A stretch of 64,000 nt of DNA, from NCBI GenBank assembly GCA_963978895.1, contig OZ022246.1:16536549-16600548 (forward strand). The letters are read 5' to 3'. The notes under the pieces were generated by a model. The model searched no databases. It saw only the letters and a program-made list of their open reading frames with translations, and was not told the origin of the DNA. The position numbers and the translations under genes were made by a program. This document shows positions 14,081-27,242 of this stretch, piece by piece; position 1 is the first letter of the stretch, and each line of letters starts with the position of its first letter. The DNA is from Erpobdella octoculata (lineage: Eukaryota; Annelida; Clitellata; Hirudinida; Erpobdellidae).

Positions 14081-14746
14081 CACTGATCTCTATAATATAA
14101 CTGTATTGCGCTTAGACCTGCCCATATATATAGAATAGATATATCGGAAATGAGCAGCTTTTGAGTGAGATGCCAAGATGGCCTCCGAAAAAACGATTTA
14201 GAGTCTTTTGGATCCATGAATATTCATTATTTGTATTAATCTATTTTTGGTACGACAGCGGAGACTAAACTCCGGTTTGTAAAAAACAGAAACGTCGATT
14301 TCTTATAGCTAAAAGTAGTTGATATGAGCTTTATTTTAATTTAACGCGATATCCGACATAAAAAATATACAATTCTAATTTACCGATAACACAGCCGACG
14401 TTAAATAGACCATCGAACTAGAGACTACGCAAATAAAATTCAATGTCAACTGAAATTTTTATAAAAAAAAATTTGTTAATTTTTATAAAGTTAAAAATTT
14501 ATTTTGTACATAAAAAATTCTTTTTTTTCTATTAAAAAAAATACTTGATTAAGTTACTATACGGTTGTAACTATCAGTTCTCCGGTCTACTAGGCTGCCT
14601 CGCTAAAAGCCTTCCTAAACAACAGGCGGGCCGATATATCTATTCTATATATATGGACCTGCCTGGGAGTCGCCGCTGGTCGCCATTTTGGAACTCCATG
14701 CCTACCTATCTGATGCTATTGACGGAATCTTTTTAGAAGTTTAAAA

Positions 14747-14813
14747 ATGCCGAATTGCGCTGTTGTAATTGCTTTAATAGAAAATATAAGGGAGCAAAAC
14801 AGTCATTTCATTT
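14747..14813 (+). pseudogene. THAP exon 1
   Basis: It begins MPNCAVV, then needs one missing base to continue NCFNRKYKGAKQSFHL, the first half of a THAP finger (C-x(2-4)-C). It ends at the donor GTAAGT (14814). The one-base deletion in GTAATTGC breaks the frame, so the gene is presumably inactive. The homologous exon at 5459-5529 (minus) shows the unbroken arrangement. Confidence 0.7.
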
Positions 14814-15572
14814 GTAAGTACTTAATTAAGTTTTTTTAGCAAGGTTTATTTGCCGCCTGAGCTATATTTAGCAACACTGTCGTTTGGCTGAGCAAATAAC
14901 TAAACTATTAATTATGTCAGCCTAGCCTAAATAATTGTGACCTCAACCTCATTATTGAAAGGTTTAAAAATAGTTTTTGTTTACGTTTTAAGTTCGCAAA
15001 GATGAAATGTAGAATTTCTGACTTCGTTTCTATTTTAAGTACTTTGAGAATTATCTTGATTTAGTTTTAGTTAGTTTGGGTAGAGAGAGATCATATTATA
15101 TTTTATATTCACTAGCTATTAATTTTTCTTGTAAAACCTGACAAAAAGTAGACGACTATTGAAATGTTTGTAAGTTGTAAACATTGTTTCAATGTCAAAA
15201 CTGTTTGCTTGTGTCTATATTGAAAAACAGCAAATATTTTGACTATGATATGATGTGCATTTTTTACAATGTGTCTTTATCACTGAATCATCTCATTTTA
15301 CTTTTCCCATCAATATAATTATTGTTGCTATCAACATCATTGCAAACAGTTCTCTTTTTTAGTCACCTTATGAATTATAGTTTATTCTTATTTTGTTATG
15401 GGACAATAAGTGTCCTTGATCCTTGAAGAAAAATAACGGTGAATCATAAAAAATCTTAACACCTCAACAACCATTAAACTAGAAAACTCCTGTTCTTTGG
15501 TCATATTGACTAGCAACTTGTAGGTTTAGACAATGGAGACTAGTAAAATGTGCAATATCTTCCTATTTGCAG

Positions 15573-15768
15573 GTTTCCCTTCACTAAGCCTGAGTTGTTA
15601 ACGCAATGGGTGGCCAATATGAATCGTTCAGATTTTAATTGTACAAAGAAGTCTGTGGTTTGCTCAGATCATTTTGAAGAGAATTGCTTCGATAGAACTG
15701 GACAAACAACTCGACTTCGCCATGGTGCTATTACAACTATTTTTAATTTTCCAGATCGCTGCACTGAG
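15573..15768 (+). CDS. THAP exon 2 (C2CH zinc finger, P-type transposase)
   Basis: The acceptor TATTTGCAG (ends 15572) is followed by a reading FPFTKPELLTQWVANMNR, then CSDHFEENCF, and GAITTIF, which matches the AVPTIF motif at the end of THAP domains. The Cys and His that complete the C2CH zinc site are in CSDHF. It ends with a GAG/GTATAA donor. THAP domains bind DNA and form the N-terminus of P-element transposases and of THAP-family host proteins. Because the next exon is the P-element-like coiled coil, I favour a transposon origin. Confidence 0.75.
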
Positions 15769-15880
15769 GTATAAAAGCCAAATACATATTTATTACTTTA
15801 CATTAAGAGCAATCAACAACTGAAGTCGTATCTGCAGAGTCATACATTCCTTCAACGTCATCAGCTGTTTTAATTTCTAG

Positions 15881-16139
15881 GGAACACTCGTACAATATTC
15901 AAACCACCCCAAAGGCAATGAAAAGAAAAATGAATTATATTGTTGATCGAGCTCTGATTATAAGAAAAAAATTGAAATCATGTCAAACAATGGTGCGACG
16001 TCTGAAAAACATAGTTCGGTCTTTGTCAGAAGTTGTAACTGATATGAAGGAAAAAAATATGATATCAAGTGGATGCGAAGCTGTTCTTCGAAGTACATTT
16101 TCTGGTGTATCACTTGAGATAATGACAAGAATATTATAG
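15881..16139 (+). pseudogene. P-type transposase coiled-coil exon
   Basis: After the acceptor TTTCTAG the frame reads EHSYNIQTTPKAMKRK, then a Lys/Leu-rich helix (LKSCQTMVRRLKNIVRSL) and KEKNMISSGCEAVL, ending EIMTRIL and TAG. This layout (HSY, basic patch, coiled coil, then a short FSG segment) is what follows THAP in P-element-like transposases. The frame does not join exon 2 without a one-base change, and the catalytic domain is missing. Confidence 0.6.
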
Positions 16140-16256
16140 AGAAACGCGTTAGCCCTGCTTATAACTTTAAACATATAAGTTACACCTTTTGGTTTATTTT
16201 ATTTATTTTATAACATAATTGTCTTTTTAAATTTTTTACAAATAAACGTAAATACG

Positions 16257-17843
<1,587 letters not shown>

Positions 17844-17992
17844 ATATATATATATATTCTTTTAAACACAATTGACCACTTAACATTAGTCATCTTTCTT
17901 AGTAAGTTTTAAAAGCCCTTTTCATCCATTTGAAACGACGAGACATATATTGAAGAATTTATTGGTTAAAATAGTTAAATGATAAAACGATC

Positions 17993-18040
17993 AGGGTTAA
18001 CTGGCCAGTTTCAGCTATAAAAAGCCATCTTCAGAACCCT
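17993..18040 (-). ncRNA. Hammerhead ribozyme (PLE type)
   Basis: Minus strand: stem I AGGGTT (18040-18035) pairs with AACCCT (17998-17993). The core is CTGAAGA (18034-18028). Stem II is GGCT/AGCT with one G-U, followed by GAAA (18012-18009). Stem III is ACTG/CAGT with loop GC, and the cleavage triplet is GTT (18001-17999). All core positions are intact. The related copy at 6104 is degenerate. Confidence 0.9.
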
Positions 18041-18527
18041 ATGTTAAACAATAAATTAAATATTAAATATTATAAAAGTTGAAAGGGAAGAGTTAAAAAT
18101 CAGAAATACTTAGGCTTAGACGGAGACATTTAATTAGAGCTAGGCTGAATCAGTTTTCAGTTAATAAATTAATACAGCTATTGATAGATGGAACACATTG
18201 AAATTTAGGTTAAAAAAACAAGGAAAAAAAGCGACCACATTAAATGAGTTACAAAGAGCGAAACTCACTTTGAAATTAAATAGAGTTCGAGGAAAAGTAG
18301 CCCAACAAAATCGATGATATTTTTTTCAATAATTTAGAACTAAATAAGTAATTAAAACACAGGAAAGACAAGTTAAAACACGTTAAACGCTCGATAGGTG
18401 AAAAACGTAACCATACAGAGCGGCGTTGTACGACTTGTGAACAACACAAAGAACGACAAGCACAGGCACAAAAATATTGGCAGTAACATAATCTAAGACA
18501 AGGCTATTGTATACGGTCGGACGGCAA

Positions 18528-19503
18528 TTAGCGCCGTCGCCGCTTATTAATATTATCATTGTAAGTGAGATGCTCAAAAGTAGTATTCGAACCACTGAGC
18601 CCCGCACCATCCTCGCATCCAGGCTGAACGTCATGAAGTTCAACTGGGACGCAAGCGGCAAGTTGCCCGAAGGTCAAAGTATTGTCTTCATCGCCGAGCA
18701 AGCCATGAGACGATAGAAGATTACTTTCTTCGAAGTTGCCTGCAGCACCATCGACTGAAGACGAGATGAAGCTGGTGGGGAAAACGACGTTATCGCCAAA
18801 CAGTGTTTGGCCATCTCCATGTGTAGCGTCCCGAGCTGAAGCACAGCGGGACATTTCATGAAGATCGACTTTTCTTCCGGAATCAGGCCGACCGCGCGAT
18901 CCAAAAGAATGAACTGAAGTGTGGCGCCTTTGATTGCCAGCACTCAGCGAATGAGATCCGCTGTCAAGGCCAACAGAAACGCAAGAAACGAGGGACAATT
19001 CTGTGCCGTCCAGAGCCATCATGAAGACTTGATCGTCCACATCATACTCGTTTTCAGTTGTAGAGAGGGTGACGGGTATGTCACCACGAGAGATACAACA
19101 ACTGACTTTTGTAAGTGGTAGATCCGAGGTATGAGAGTCTACGGATCTATCACGAGTATTGTCATGCACATCACTTTTACGCTGATGACAGGTTACAGAA
19201 GCAGGTAAACTTGTCGTCGAGTTGCCACCCATGTTATCGGAAGAGATCGTTTGTTTCTTCGAGTTGAGCATGGTGTTATTTGTCACAACATGATCGGTCG
19301 GACCGCGTCCATATTGTAACAATAAAGTTCGATTGAAACGATCATCTTGAACATTGATCATGGGGCGGTGTCTCAAGATCAACAAAGCCTCTTTGATCTT
19401 TAATCGGTCAGGGTCTGTATCAGAGGCAATAACTTCAGTGTTATCACCAAGCAGTTTTTTATTAGGTTTTTGATGGTGAACTGTAGTAAGATGAGCAAAG
19501 AGG
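18528..19503 (-). pseudogene. PLE protein, C-terminal part
   Basis: The frame reads [20 protein letters not shown] (end of the GIY-YIG region, with the catalytic-type Glu), [11 protein letters not shown], then about 250 residues rich in Ser, Asp, Thr and Gly, and finishes INKRRRR before the stop at 18528. The acidic/Ser-rich extension and the basic terminus are shared with the other PLE copies here although their sequences differ. Confidence 0.75.
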
Positions 19504-20344
<841 letters not shown>

Positions 20345-20392
<48 letters not shown>

Positions 20393-20479
20393 GGTCGGTG
20401 GCTCAGTTGGTAAGAGCGCTTGCATTTAGGCGAGGCGGTGTTGCCGTAGACACGTGGGTTCGATTCCTAGTCTTATATA

Positions 20480-20545
<66 letters not shown>
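20345..20545 (+). repeat. (AT)n with embedded T1 tRNA-like module
   Basis: TA repeats at 20345-20393 and 20474-20545 flank a bare T1 module (20394-20473) that begins GGTCGGTGGCTCAG and ends at CCTAGTCTTA. This is the second module-only copy in the window. Confidence 0.85.
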
Positions 20546-20549
<4 letters not shown>

Positions 20550-20965
20550 GGAAACATAGCGTTGATATGTTTTTACGAGCCACATATATCAGAAACTTGG
20601 ATGGCGTACAATCCATCACGAAATAACGCAAATATACATGTCTCAACTTCAGACTCGAACCCACGACTGTCGGATCGGCAACACCGCCTCGCATCATGCC
20701 AACTACCTTACCATCTGCGCCACTTCCACCGCCAAAAAACAGTGGTTGTTAAGCGCTTTTGTTGGGGTATGTTGAACACAACACTCGACTATGAATGGGT
20801 ACGAATCAATGCTCGATAGTATTATAAGTTGTACGGCGTACAATCCGTCACTAGCTAATTTAATAACTATCGAAGATATATGTTTTATGATATATATTAT
20901 AAGGAAACATAGCGTTGATATGTTTTTACGAGCCACATATATCAGAAACTTGGATGGCGTACAAG
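20546..20965 (-). repeat. T2 tRNA-like repeat unit
   Basis: Minus strand unit with hairpin AAACATA-TCAACGC-TATGTTT next to the AT tract at 20545, module at 20640-20735, and a second partial unit to 20965. At 20966 it is fused without AT to the C-terminal region of a minus-strand PLE. Confidence 0.8.
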
Positions 20966-22972
20966 AGGAGGTTCAAGATGTTGAACATGTGGAAGAACGT
21001 TATCGGGCAGAAATGCACATGATGACGGATAAACCATAGGATCTTCAATTCTATAGCCAGGCAAAACAAGAAGTTCATCGTCAACATTTTCGTGCACACC
21101 ATTTTCAAAATTTCTGTCCTCTTTGTTCTCTCTGCTAGCCATGTCGTTAAGCATGTCATCAACACGCCTGTGTACGCCTTCAACACTTCCATCTTCTCCA
21201 TTTCTGTCACTGGCAACATCCTTGAGTGTGACGTCAACGTTTGTGTGTGAAGCGTCAAATGTAATTTTATTTGAAGATACGACGTTGTCATCTGGAGCAA
21301 TGGTGGCTTTAAAAATCTTGTCGTTGCCTGCTGTTCGTACACGACCATCACAAATCCGCCCAACAAGTAATTTTGACACATTGACATCTACATCAGCCCC
21401 GTAGAGGTGAAGGGTGTGATCCAATCTTTTATCTTGAATGTTCATTGGAGGTTTGCATTGGATGATTAAGTAGTGCCTCTTTGAATTTAGGTCTTTGTGA
21501 ATCAGACTCAAAACTAAGTATTTCGGTGTTATCTTGCGACAGTTGACGAGAAGGTTCAATTTTATGACGTTCCAAGAAATGTGAGTATATGTTACCCCCT
21601 TGTGCGTGCATAGTTAATTGTCTAGCAAGTGTTGTGCGAGTATGTCCGATGTAAAACTGTGGCACCAGATGGTGATGAGGACAGGAAAACTTGTATACAA
21701 CGTTAGCTCTCCGTATAAGTGTTTTATCTTAGGCAAGGTTATTAGTGATGACTAAGTCCCTTGATTTTAGATCCTTGTAATAGATATGTAATTTTAGTTG
21801 TTGACCTTGATATATTAGTCGGACATTCTTAAAGACGATATTACGAAGTACCGTTTCATCAATACGATAGTTGTCGTGCATCTGAGAACGGTAATTGAGT
21901 TGAATCGAATTATCGGATGGATTAACATGATTTGTAGAGCGTACAGATTTTTTACTGACAAACTTATCAATAACACTATCAACTAATGTATTGGAGAAGT
22001 TATTGTTTATTAGAAGAGACTTAATTCTGCCAACTTCAATATGGAAATCTTTTTCATTTTCTGTTATCCGATGTGCTCTTGTTAAAAAGTTCAGAATCAC
22101 ACTAATTTTATATTTCTGAGGGCAAAAGCCTTGACCATTGAGCGTCTCACCGCCATTTGTTGGCTTGCTGTAGACTTGAATAGAGAATTTTTCTCGGCGT
22201 TAGAGACCAATGTGTCAAGGAACGGTAGTTGATTTTCGTCACTTTGTAATTCGTAAGTGAACTTAAGGGGTGAAAATTTTTCAAAAGCTTCTTTCAGTTG
22301 TGATAATTCATGAGCATCCTTGCAGAGCACGAATATATCATCAATTATAGGCGCTGGTGGCAGAGCGGTAGAGCGTTCGCCTGTCGATCATTAGTTCGGC
22401 ATTTCAAGCCTCACCGGCGTCACCAGCGTAACTCCCTTAAGCAAGGAGTTCACTCGCATTGCTAAAGGGCTAGGCGCCTATAAATGGCTGCCTCTGCAAA
22501 GAACCCTTCAGTGGCCTTGAAGTCCTTTAGGATTTACGCCACTCTAAATATTGTCAAACATTAATTAATAATTAATTAACATATCTTGCATAAAGGACAG
22601 GTTTATGGATGATTTTATCGAATATATTGTTTTCGAGGTGGCCCATGTAAAAAGCAGCGAAGGTGGGACCAAGAGGAGAACCCATCGCCTCACCGTCGAC
22701 TTGAATATATAGTTTATAGTTGACCACTAGGATGTCTAAAGGGAACCTCGGTGGTGCAAAGTAGAAGAATATCCATTAATAGATTTTTGTCAAAAACTGG
22801 AGGAGCCATAGTGGGATGGTTATAAACGTATTGTAAGATAATGTTTATGGTGTCAGACACTGGAAAACTGATGAACAAGCTTTCGACATCAAGCGAAGCC
22901 ATGATACCAGTGTTCAGGCACGGCAAAAAGAAGGCTGATGAAGTCAACTGATGATGAAAGAGAAAATTGAGT
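20966..22972 (-). pseudogene. Penelope-like element, minus strand, broken, SINE-interrupted
   Basis: Minus-strand pieces in order are MASLDVESLFISFPV (RT), PVLYARYV and DDIFVLCKDAHEL (catalytic YVDD, split by a SINE), [63 protein letters not shown] (GIY-YIG) and an acidic tail. Several frameshifts and stops are present. It lies head-to-head with the plus-strand PLE beginning at 22973, and its 3' end is cut at 20966 before any hammerhead. Confidence 0.8.
22348..22575 (+). mobile_element. tRNA-derived SINE inside PLE RT
   Basis: The head GGCGCTGGTGGCAGAGCGG carries an A-box-like sequence and GGCATTTCAAGCC a degenerate B box, followed by a body with CATTGCTAAAGGG and a TTAATTAA-type tail. A relative in opposite orientation lies at 59270-59518 (GGCGCTGGTGGCATAGCC). 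The insertion point is between the Val and Asp codons of the YVDD box of the host PLE. Confidence 0.75.
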
Positions 22973-25112
22973 GGGGCAATTAGGTTTGAATTTTCACATT
23001 TCAAGAAAATATGAACCTATTGTTAAAAAAACTGAACTGGAGGTAATGTATCATAAATTGTGCTCGTACAAAAGTAGTGGAATTATCGACTTTGGCCAGT
23101 CTCTACAAGTAGAGCTGTTACGCGAGGGATTGATTAACAGAAGCATAAATGTAAAACCTTCTGTTTCGTATCGTTTAAAACTCGCAGCTAAATCTCTCCG
23201 CAATAATAAAGATATAGTTGTACTCAGAGCCGATAAAATTCAGTGTTATGTTGTAATGAATTACTCAGACTATATACAAAAGCTGAATATCATAATTTCT
23301 GATTCTACAAAATTTAGACTTATTACAAAAGATCCCACCAATAGTCTGAAACAGAAAGTTAATAAATTGATTTCTCAAGTTAACTCTTTCGATTCAGAAG
23401 CAAAGCTATCTAAGTTGATAGGTGAGTTTGGTACTGGATATTTATATGGAATGATAAAGACGCATAAATTTGATAATCCTGTTCGTCCAATTATCTCGCA
23501 ATGTCCAAGTCCTACTTATCTCTTGGCAAAGTTTGTTAACAAAATTATCACACCTTACTGCCCTCATACTTACAGTTTGAAATCCTCTCTGGAATTTGTT
23601 GATCTTATTCATGGCTGCAGACAAAATGGGATTGCTGCAACAATGGATGTCGAGAGTCTCTTCACTAACGTCCCTGTTCGTGATACAATATCTATCATTT
23701 GCAATTACGTCTATCATAGTGATACGTTGCCACCTCCAAAGATTCCAGAATCTCTGCTGCACGAGCTCCTGCTGGTATGTACTACAGAGTCTCCATTCAG
23801 ACACCTAGACCAGAGCTTATTTCTACAGATTGATGGAGTGGCGATGGGATCTCCATTGGGACCAACCTTTGCTAACTTTTACATGGGTCGTTTAGAGGAG
23901 ATTGCTTTCGCTGAAATAGAAGAAACCCCAATTGTTTATGCGCGATATATGGATGATATCTTTCTTCTTGTGAGGTCTGAACGTGAAGTCGTTGCTTTAA
24001 AGAATACTTTCGAGAGCAATTCAGTTTTGAAATTTACCTTCGACCTAAATGACAGTAAAAAACAAGTAAATTTTCTCGACACCATCATCACAATAACTGA
24101 TTCTGGTCCTACTACCAAAGTCTTCATCAAACCAACTAATAATGGAGCATGCCTAAATGGTGACAGCGAGTGTCCGGACAGATATAAAAGAAGTGTTATT
24201 AATAGTTATCTCCTCAGAGCTTATCGTTTTTCCGAAACCTGGTCAGATTTCCATAAAGAAATAGTTAGAATCAAGCAGTTATTGGTTAACAACAATTATT
24301 CTAATAGCTTTGTCGACGGTTTTATTAACAATTTTGTAACCAAAATGAAAACATCTGTGAGTTCGGCTGGGTCTGACGCTGACAAGGGTCGTGATGTACG
24401 CCAGGAGTTCCCCGTGTTCTACAAAAATCAAATGAATCTCAATTACAGAATTGATGAAAGTATTATAAAGAAGATAATAAAAAAGGAAGTTTCTGTTATA
24501 GACCCCGTCAGGAATAAACTGGGTTTATATATTTATTACAAAAACTTGAAACTTTTCAATTTGGTCATCAAGAATGATAGAACAAGTATCACTGACCCGT
24601 TGCAACAAAGTCACGTGGTGTACCATTTCAAATGTTCTATTCCACATTGTAAGGTGGATACATACATTGGTCACACTACCACTACGTTGTCAAGGAGACT
24701 CACGATGCATCTCCAGTTTGGGAGTATTCTTAATCATTATGAATGTATTCATTTGAAAAAGCTAACACGAAAAGAACTAGAAGAAGGTGTTTCGATTTTA
24801 ACAAGTGAATCCGACTCTTTCCGGCTGAAAATTAAAGAGGCTCTCTATATCTTATTAATGAGACCCGCAATTAATAAACAATTCGATAAATTTCCACAGA
24901 TTCTCCACTTATTCGGTGTCAAAGAAAGCAATATACATCGGTTACCCTGTATTCCTTCTAACGACGAGGATAACATAAATGATGATACTTCTGACTCGTC
25001 CTCTGACACAAATACTTTGGCTGTTGAGGCTGCTCCTGACGAATCTCATTGTAATGTATCTGAGGAAATTCTTGTCTCTTCTAATATAACACAGCGAAAA
25101 CGCAAAAATTGA
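22971..25112 (+). CDS. Penelope-like reverse transcriptase with GIY-YIG endonuclease
   Basis: One open frame of 713 codons, the best-preserved protein in the window. The N-terminal part has LGLNFHISRKYEPIVKKTEL. RT motifs follow: KTHKFDNPVRPII, TMDVESLFTNVPV (about residue 225), [12 protein letters not shown] (about 290) and YMDD (about 326), then FLDTI and CPDRYKRSVINSYLLRAYR. The C-terminal endonuclease has VVYHFKC, TYIGHTTTTLSRRLTMHL (about 565) and LKIKEALYI. A Ser/Asp/Glu-rich tail ends in TQRKRKN. The true start is missing: homology begins abruptly at 22973, and the first 60-100 residues are those encoded in the terminal repeats. Confidence 0.92.
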   Translation: MGQLGLNFHISRKYEPIVKKTELEVMYHKLCSYKSSGIIDFGQSLQVELLREGLINRSINVKPSVSYRLKLAAKSLRNNKDIVVLRADKIQCYVVMNYSDYIQKLNIIISDSTKFRLITKDPTNSLKQKVNKLISQVNSFDSEAKLSKLIGEFGTGYLYGMIKTHKFDNPVRPIISQCPSPTYLLAKFVNKIITPYCPHTYSLKSSLEFVDLIHGCRQNGIAATMDVESLFTNVPVRDTISIICNYVYHSDTLPPPKIPESLLHELLLVCTTESPFRHLDQSLFLQIDGVAMGSPLGPTFANFYMGRLEEIAFAEIEETPIVYARYMDDIFLLVRSEREVVALKNTFESNSVLKFTFDLNDSKKQVNFLDTIITITDSGPTTKVFIKPTNNGACLNGDSECPDRYKRSVINSYLLRAYRFSETWSDFHKEIVRIKQLLVNNNYSNSFVDGFINNFVTKMKTSVSSAGSDADKGRDVRQEFPVFYKNQMNLNYRIDESIIKKIIKKEVSVIDPVRNKLGLYIYYKNLKLFNLVIKNDRTSITDPLQQSHVVYHFKCSIPHCKVDTYIGHTTTTLSRRLTMHLQFGSILNHYECIHLKKLTRKELEEGVSILTSESDSFRLKIKEALYILLMRPAINKQFDKFPQILHLFGVKESNIHRLPCIPSNDEDNINDDTSDSSSDTNTLAVEAAPDESHCNVSEEILVSSNITQRKRKN

Positions 25113-25430
25113 TTTCCAATAGTATAAATTTTATATTCTTTTGATTTGATAGGTAGAGTGTTTTTTCGTTTTTTCTTTTGTTAGTGTGCTAATTCTTTGA
25201 CAATTTCGGTTCTTTCTGTTTGTTTACTTTTCTCGTTTTACTTTTGACCCTGAAGATGGCTGACATAGCTGAAACGGTCCGTCGGTCTGACAATAAAGGT
25301 TTAATGGAAAAGTTTTTGGCTAATTGTAGTCTCGAACAGAGAGTTTTGTGCCGAAAGGTCGAGAATTTGGCTCGAAAAGTTGTTTCTGCCAAATGGCGAG
25401 TTGTGTTTCTTAGAGCGTGTCTCAAAGATA
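22973..25430 (+). mobile_element. Penelope-like element, nearly complete
   Basis: It contains the long RT-GIY-YIG frame, a 3' UTR, a hammerhead ribozyme at 25246-25287, and a short coding tail ([14 protein letters not shown] to FLRACLKD) that stops at an AT/CA repeat. The 5' end is joined head-to-head to a second PLE without a spacer. Near-identical 3' ends are at 19789-20344 and 52668-53815, so this subfamily was active recently. Confidence 0.88.
25246..25287 (+). ncRNA. Hammerhead ribozyme (PLE type)
   Basis: Stem I GACC (25246-25249) and GGTC (25284-25287), core CTGAAGA (25250-25256), stem II GGCT/AGCT with loop GACAT, GAAA (25271-25274), minimal stem III, cleavage triplet GTC (25281-25283). 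The ATG at 25256-25258 that opens the coding tail MADIAET is inside the ribozyme. Confidence 0.9.
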
Positions 25431-25441
25431 TATATATAAAT

Positions 25442-25575
<134 letters not shown>

Positions 25576-25599
25576 TATATTTACAACACATTATGAACA

Positions 25600-26110
25600 A
25601 GATTATGTTTAACAAACACAACAATTACCAAGAAACGAGTCCACACATGCTGCACATACTAAATATTAAGATTCTGCTTCCCGTTATTTTTTTTTAAACG
25701 ATACTATACGATACAACTTCTGAAATTTGTCTCGAATAAAACGATATGATACGAGACGCCTCGCGTAGTTAGCACGCACGCAGTACGCTCATATATAATA
25801 TATAATAGCGGTCTGAGCCGATCAAATGTTTATTTCGTATAATTTAGTTGTGAGCTCCGCTGTTCTTTCAGTTGTCGTTCGTTTATTTTGTCAGTGTTTA
25901 TTAACCTTCTGCGTCCCGTTATTTTTTTGGAACGATACGATACGATACGATTTCTGATTTTGATTTTAAATCGTGCAAAATCATTTTCGCTTATGGAAAT
26001 TTGATTTCAAATCAAAATCAAAATCATGCATTTTCAAATGATTTCAAATTAAAATCAAAAATCACATAATATGATTTAAATCACGATTTAAATCATATTA
26101 TGTGATTTCA
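25600..26110. repeat. AT-rich repeat with GATAC motifs and a 42-bp palindrome
   Basis: CCCGTTATTTTTTT followed by GATAC-rich sequence occurs twice (25681 and 25917). It ends in alternating ATTTCAAAT/AAAATC blocks and a perfect inverted repeat with 20-base arms and a 2-base centre (26063-26082 and 26085-26104). No gene is seen. Confidence 0.7.
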
Positions 26111-26133
26111 AATCCTACCCAACACTGCTTGCA

Positions 26134-26445
26134 ACGAATGCCCGGAAGAAGGTTGAAGGTAACTTCAGAGCTATGGAAAAACAACCTGCTGATGCTCTGA
26201 AAGTCAAAGATGAAGCTGTGAAGCTGTTCAAACGTTACCAGGTCCAGATCAAAGAATTCATACACGAGATCGAATTTATCATTGTAACCAAACAAGTGAT
26301 GTCAAATGCAGGTAAAGAGAGAAACAAAAAATACAAGCATATTGAAGTTGAACTTCTGCAACTTCAGAAAGATCTGGCAGCTTAAGAGAGAGCCAGAAAA
26401 ACTCTACATGGAAACGAACAAGATAGCTATGAGCGTCGTCATAAC
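26134..26445 (+). pseudogene. Myosin II heavy chain tail pseudogene fragment
   Basis: The plus frame reads NARKKVEGNFRAME, LKVKDEAVKLFKRYQVQIKE, IEVELLQLQKDLAA, stop, ERARKTL. These match the conventional myosin II rod (RRKLEGDLKAME, KQLKKLQAQVKD, LEAELLQLQEDLAAAERARR), which is coiled coil. The run of about 100 codons has no intron, an in-frame TAA at 26383-26385 and many substitutions. It may be a processed or transduced fragment of a non-muscle-type myosin gene, cut on the right by Gypsy sequence at about 26450. Confidence 0.75.
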
Positions 26446-26517
26446 ACCCGTAAGAAATATAAGTTTTGGATAATGCTATCCATGGTGACCATATATTCTG
26501 ATCATAACCCTCTCTTA

Positions 26518-26655
26518 TCTCACGGAAGCGACTCCTACTAGCGCTAAGTTAATGCGATGGGCACTAGCGTTGCAGGAGTATAACTTGAGTTTCAAGTATC
26601 GGGCTGGGCGTAAGAATAGAGCCGCCGATTTCCTTTCCCGGATAGGGGAGTAGTC
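26518..26655 (+). pseudogene. Gypsy RNase H C-terminus
   Basis: The frame reads LTEATPTSAKLMRWALALQE and YRAGRKNRAADFLSRIGE then TAG. The pattern R-W-x-L-x-L-Q-E-Y and the closing G-x-x-N-x-A-D-x-L-S-R are the end of the Ty3/Gypsy RNase H domain. The preceding YSDHNPL is in another frame. Confidence 0.8.
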
Positions 26656-27242
26656 TCTCAACACGGAGAGCTGGGCGACATTTTTTACTTGTCGTAATTA
26701 CGTTTATTATTTACTGTTATAAACTGTGAAAATTTGTTTTCGAGCATAAGCCCAGAGGCACATTGTAGTAGTTGTATTTCTAGAGGCATAGGTTTTCTCT
26801 TTTGTTGTCTTAGTTGCAGATCTTTGTACTATTCTATAATTAATGATGTTGTTGAAGTAGTTGAACTTCTTTGATATGACGTGATGATGATTCCTTCGTT
26901 AATACAATTCAGACCGGTATGGGATTAAACTTGGATGGGTCGAGCTGGTTGTATGGGTGGTTTTACTGGTGGGAGTAAAAGTTACTTTCAGGAAGGACAT
27001 CTCCAGTTTAAAGTCGACCTTGAAGCCCTGTAGACACGATACATCGACGAACGAACACCCATTCTTCATCCAGATTATCTACGAAGTTCTGCTTCTCCGA
27101 TTCCACCCACTCCGCATCTTCCTCGTCGTCTTCTTCGATGTCCCCGACGACGAACGAACACCCATTCTTCATCCAGTACTGTGAAAGATAACATTTAAGA
27201 TATTGAAAGACTGTTCAACATCTTCGTTTTGAGGGGGAGTTA

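Larger units (their letters stand above)
14080..16256 (+). mobile_element. P-element-like THAP transposon, 5' part
   Basis: The leader shares blocks with 5530-5740. It is followed by three exon-like segments encoding a THAP finger and a coiled coil. An inverted pair CCATATATATAGAATAGATA (14123-14142) and its complement (14635-14654) lies in the leader. The catalytic and C-terminal transposase parts are absent here; a C-terminal remnant of the same kind is at 29790-30395. An AATAAA lies near 16242. Confidence 0.7.
17856..19503 (-). mobile_element. Penelope-like element, 3' part
   Basis: Minus strand: the C-terminal end of the PLE protein (19503-18528), a 3' UTR (18527-18041), a hammerhead ribozyme (18040-17993), and a coding tail KMTNVKWSIVFKRI ending at the short (AT)n near 17850. 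The left flank is (AT)n at 19504. The RT and most of the endonuclease are missing. Confidence 0.8.

Noticed and set aside
26957..27184. Plus-strand 75-codon ORF in the Gypsy fragment
   Set aside because: It includes a repeated HPFFIQ/TPILHP-type phrase from a short DNA duplication and has no retrotransposon motif. It is probably untranslated DNA before the LTR.
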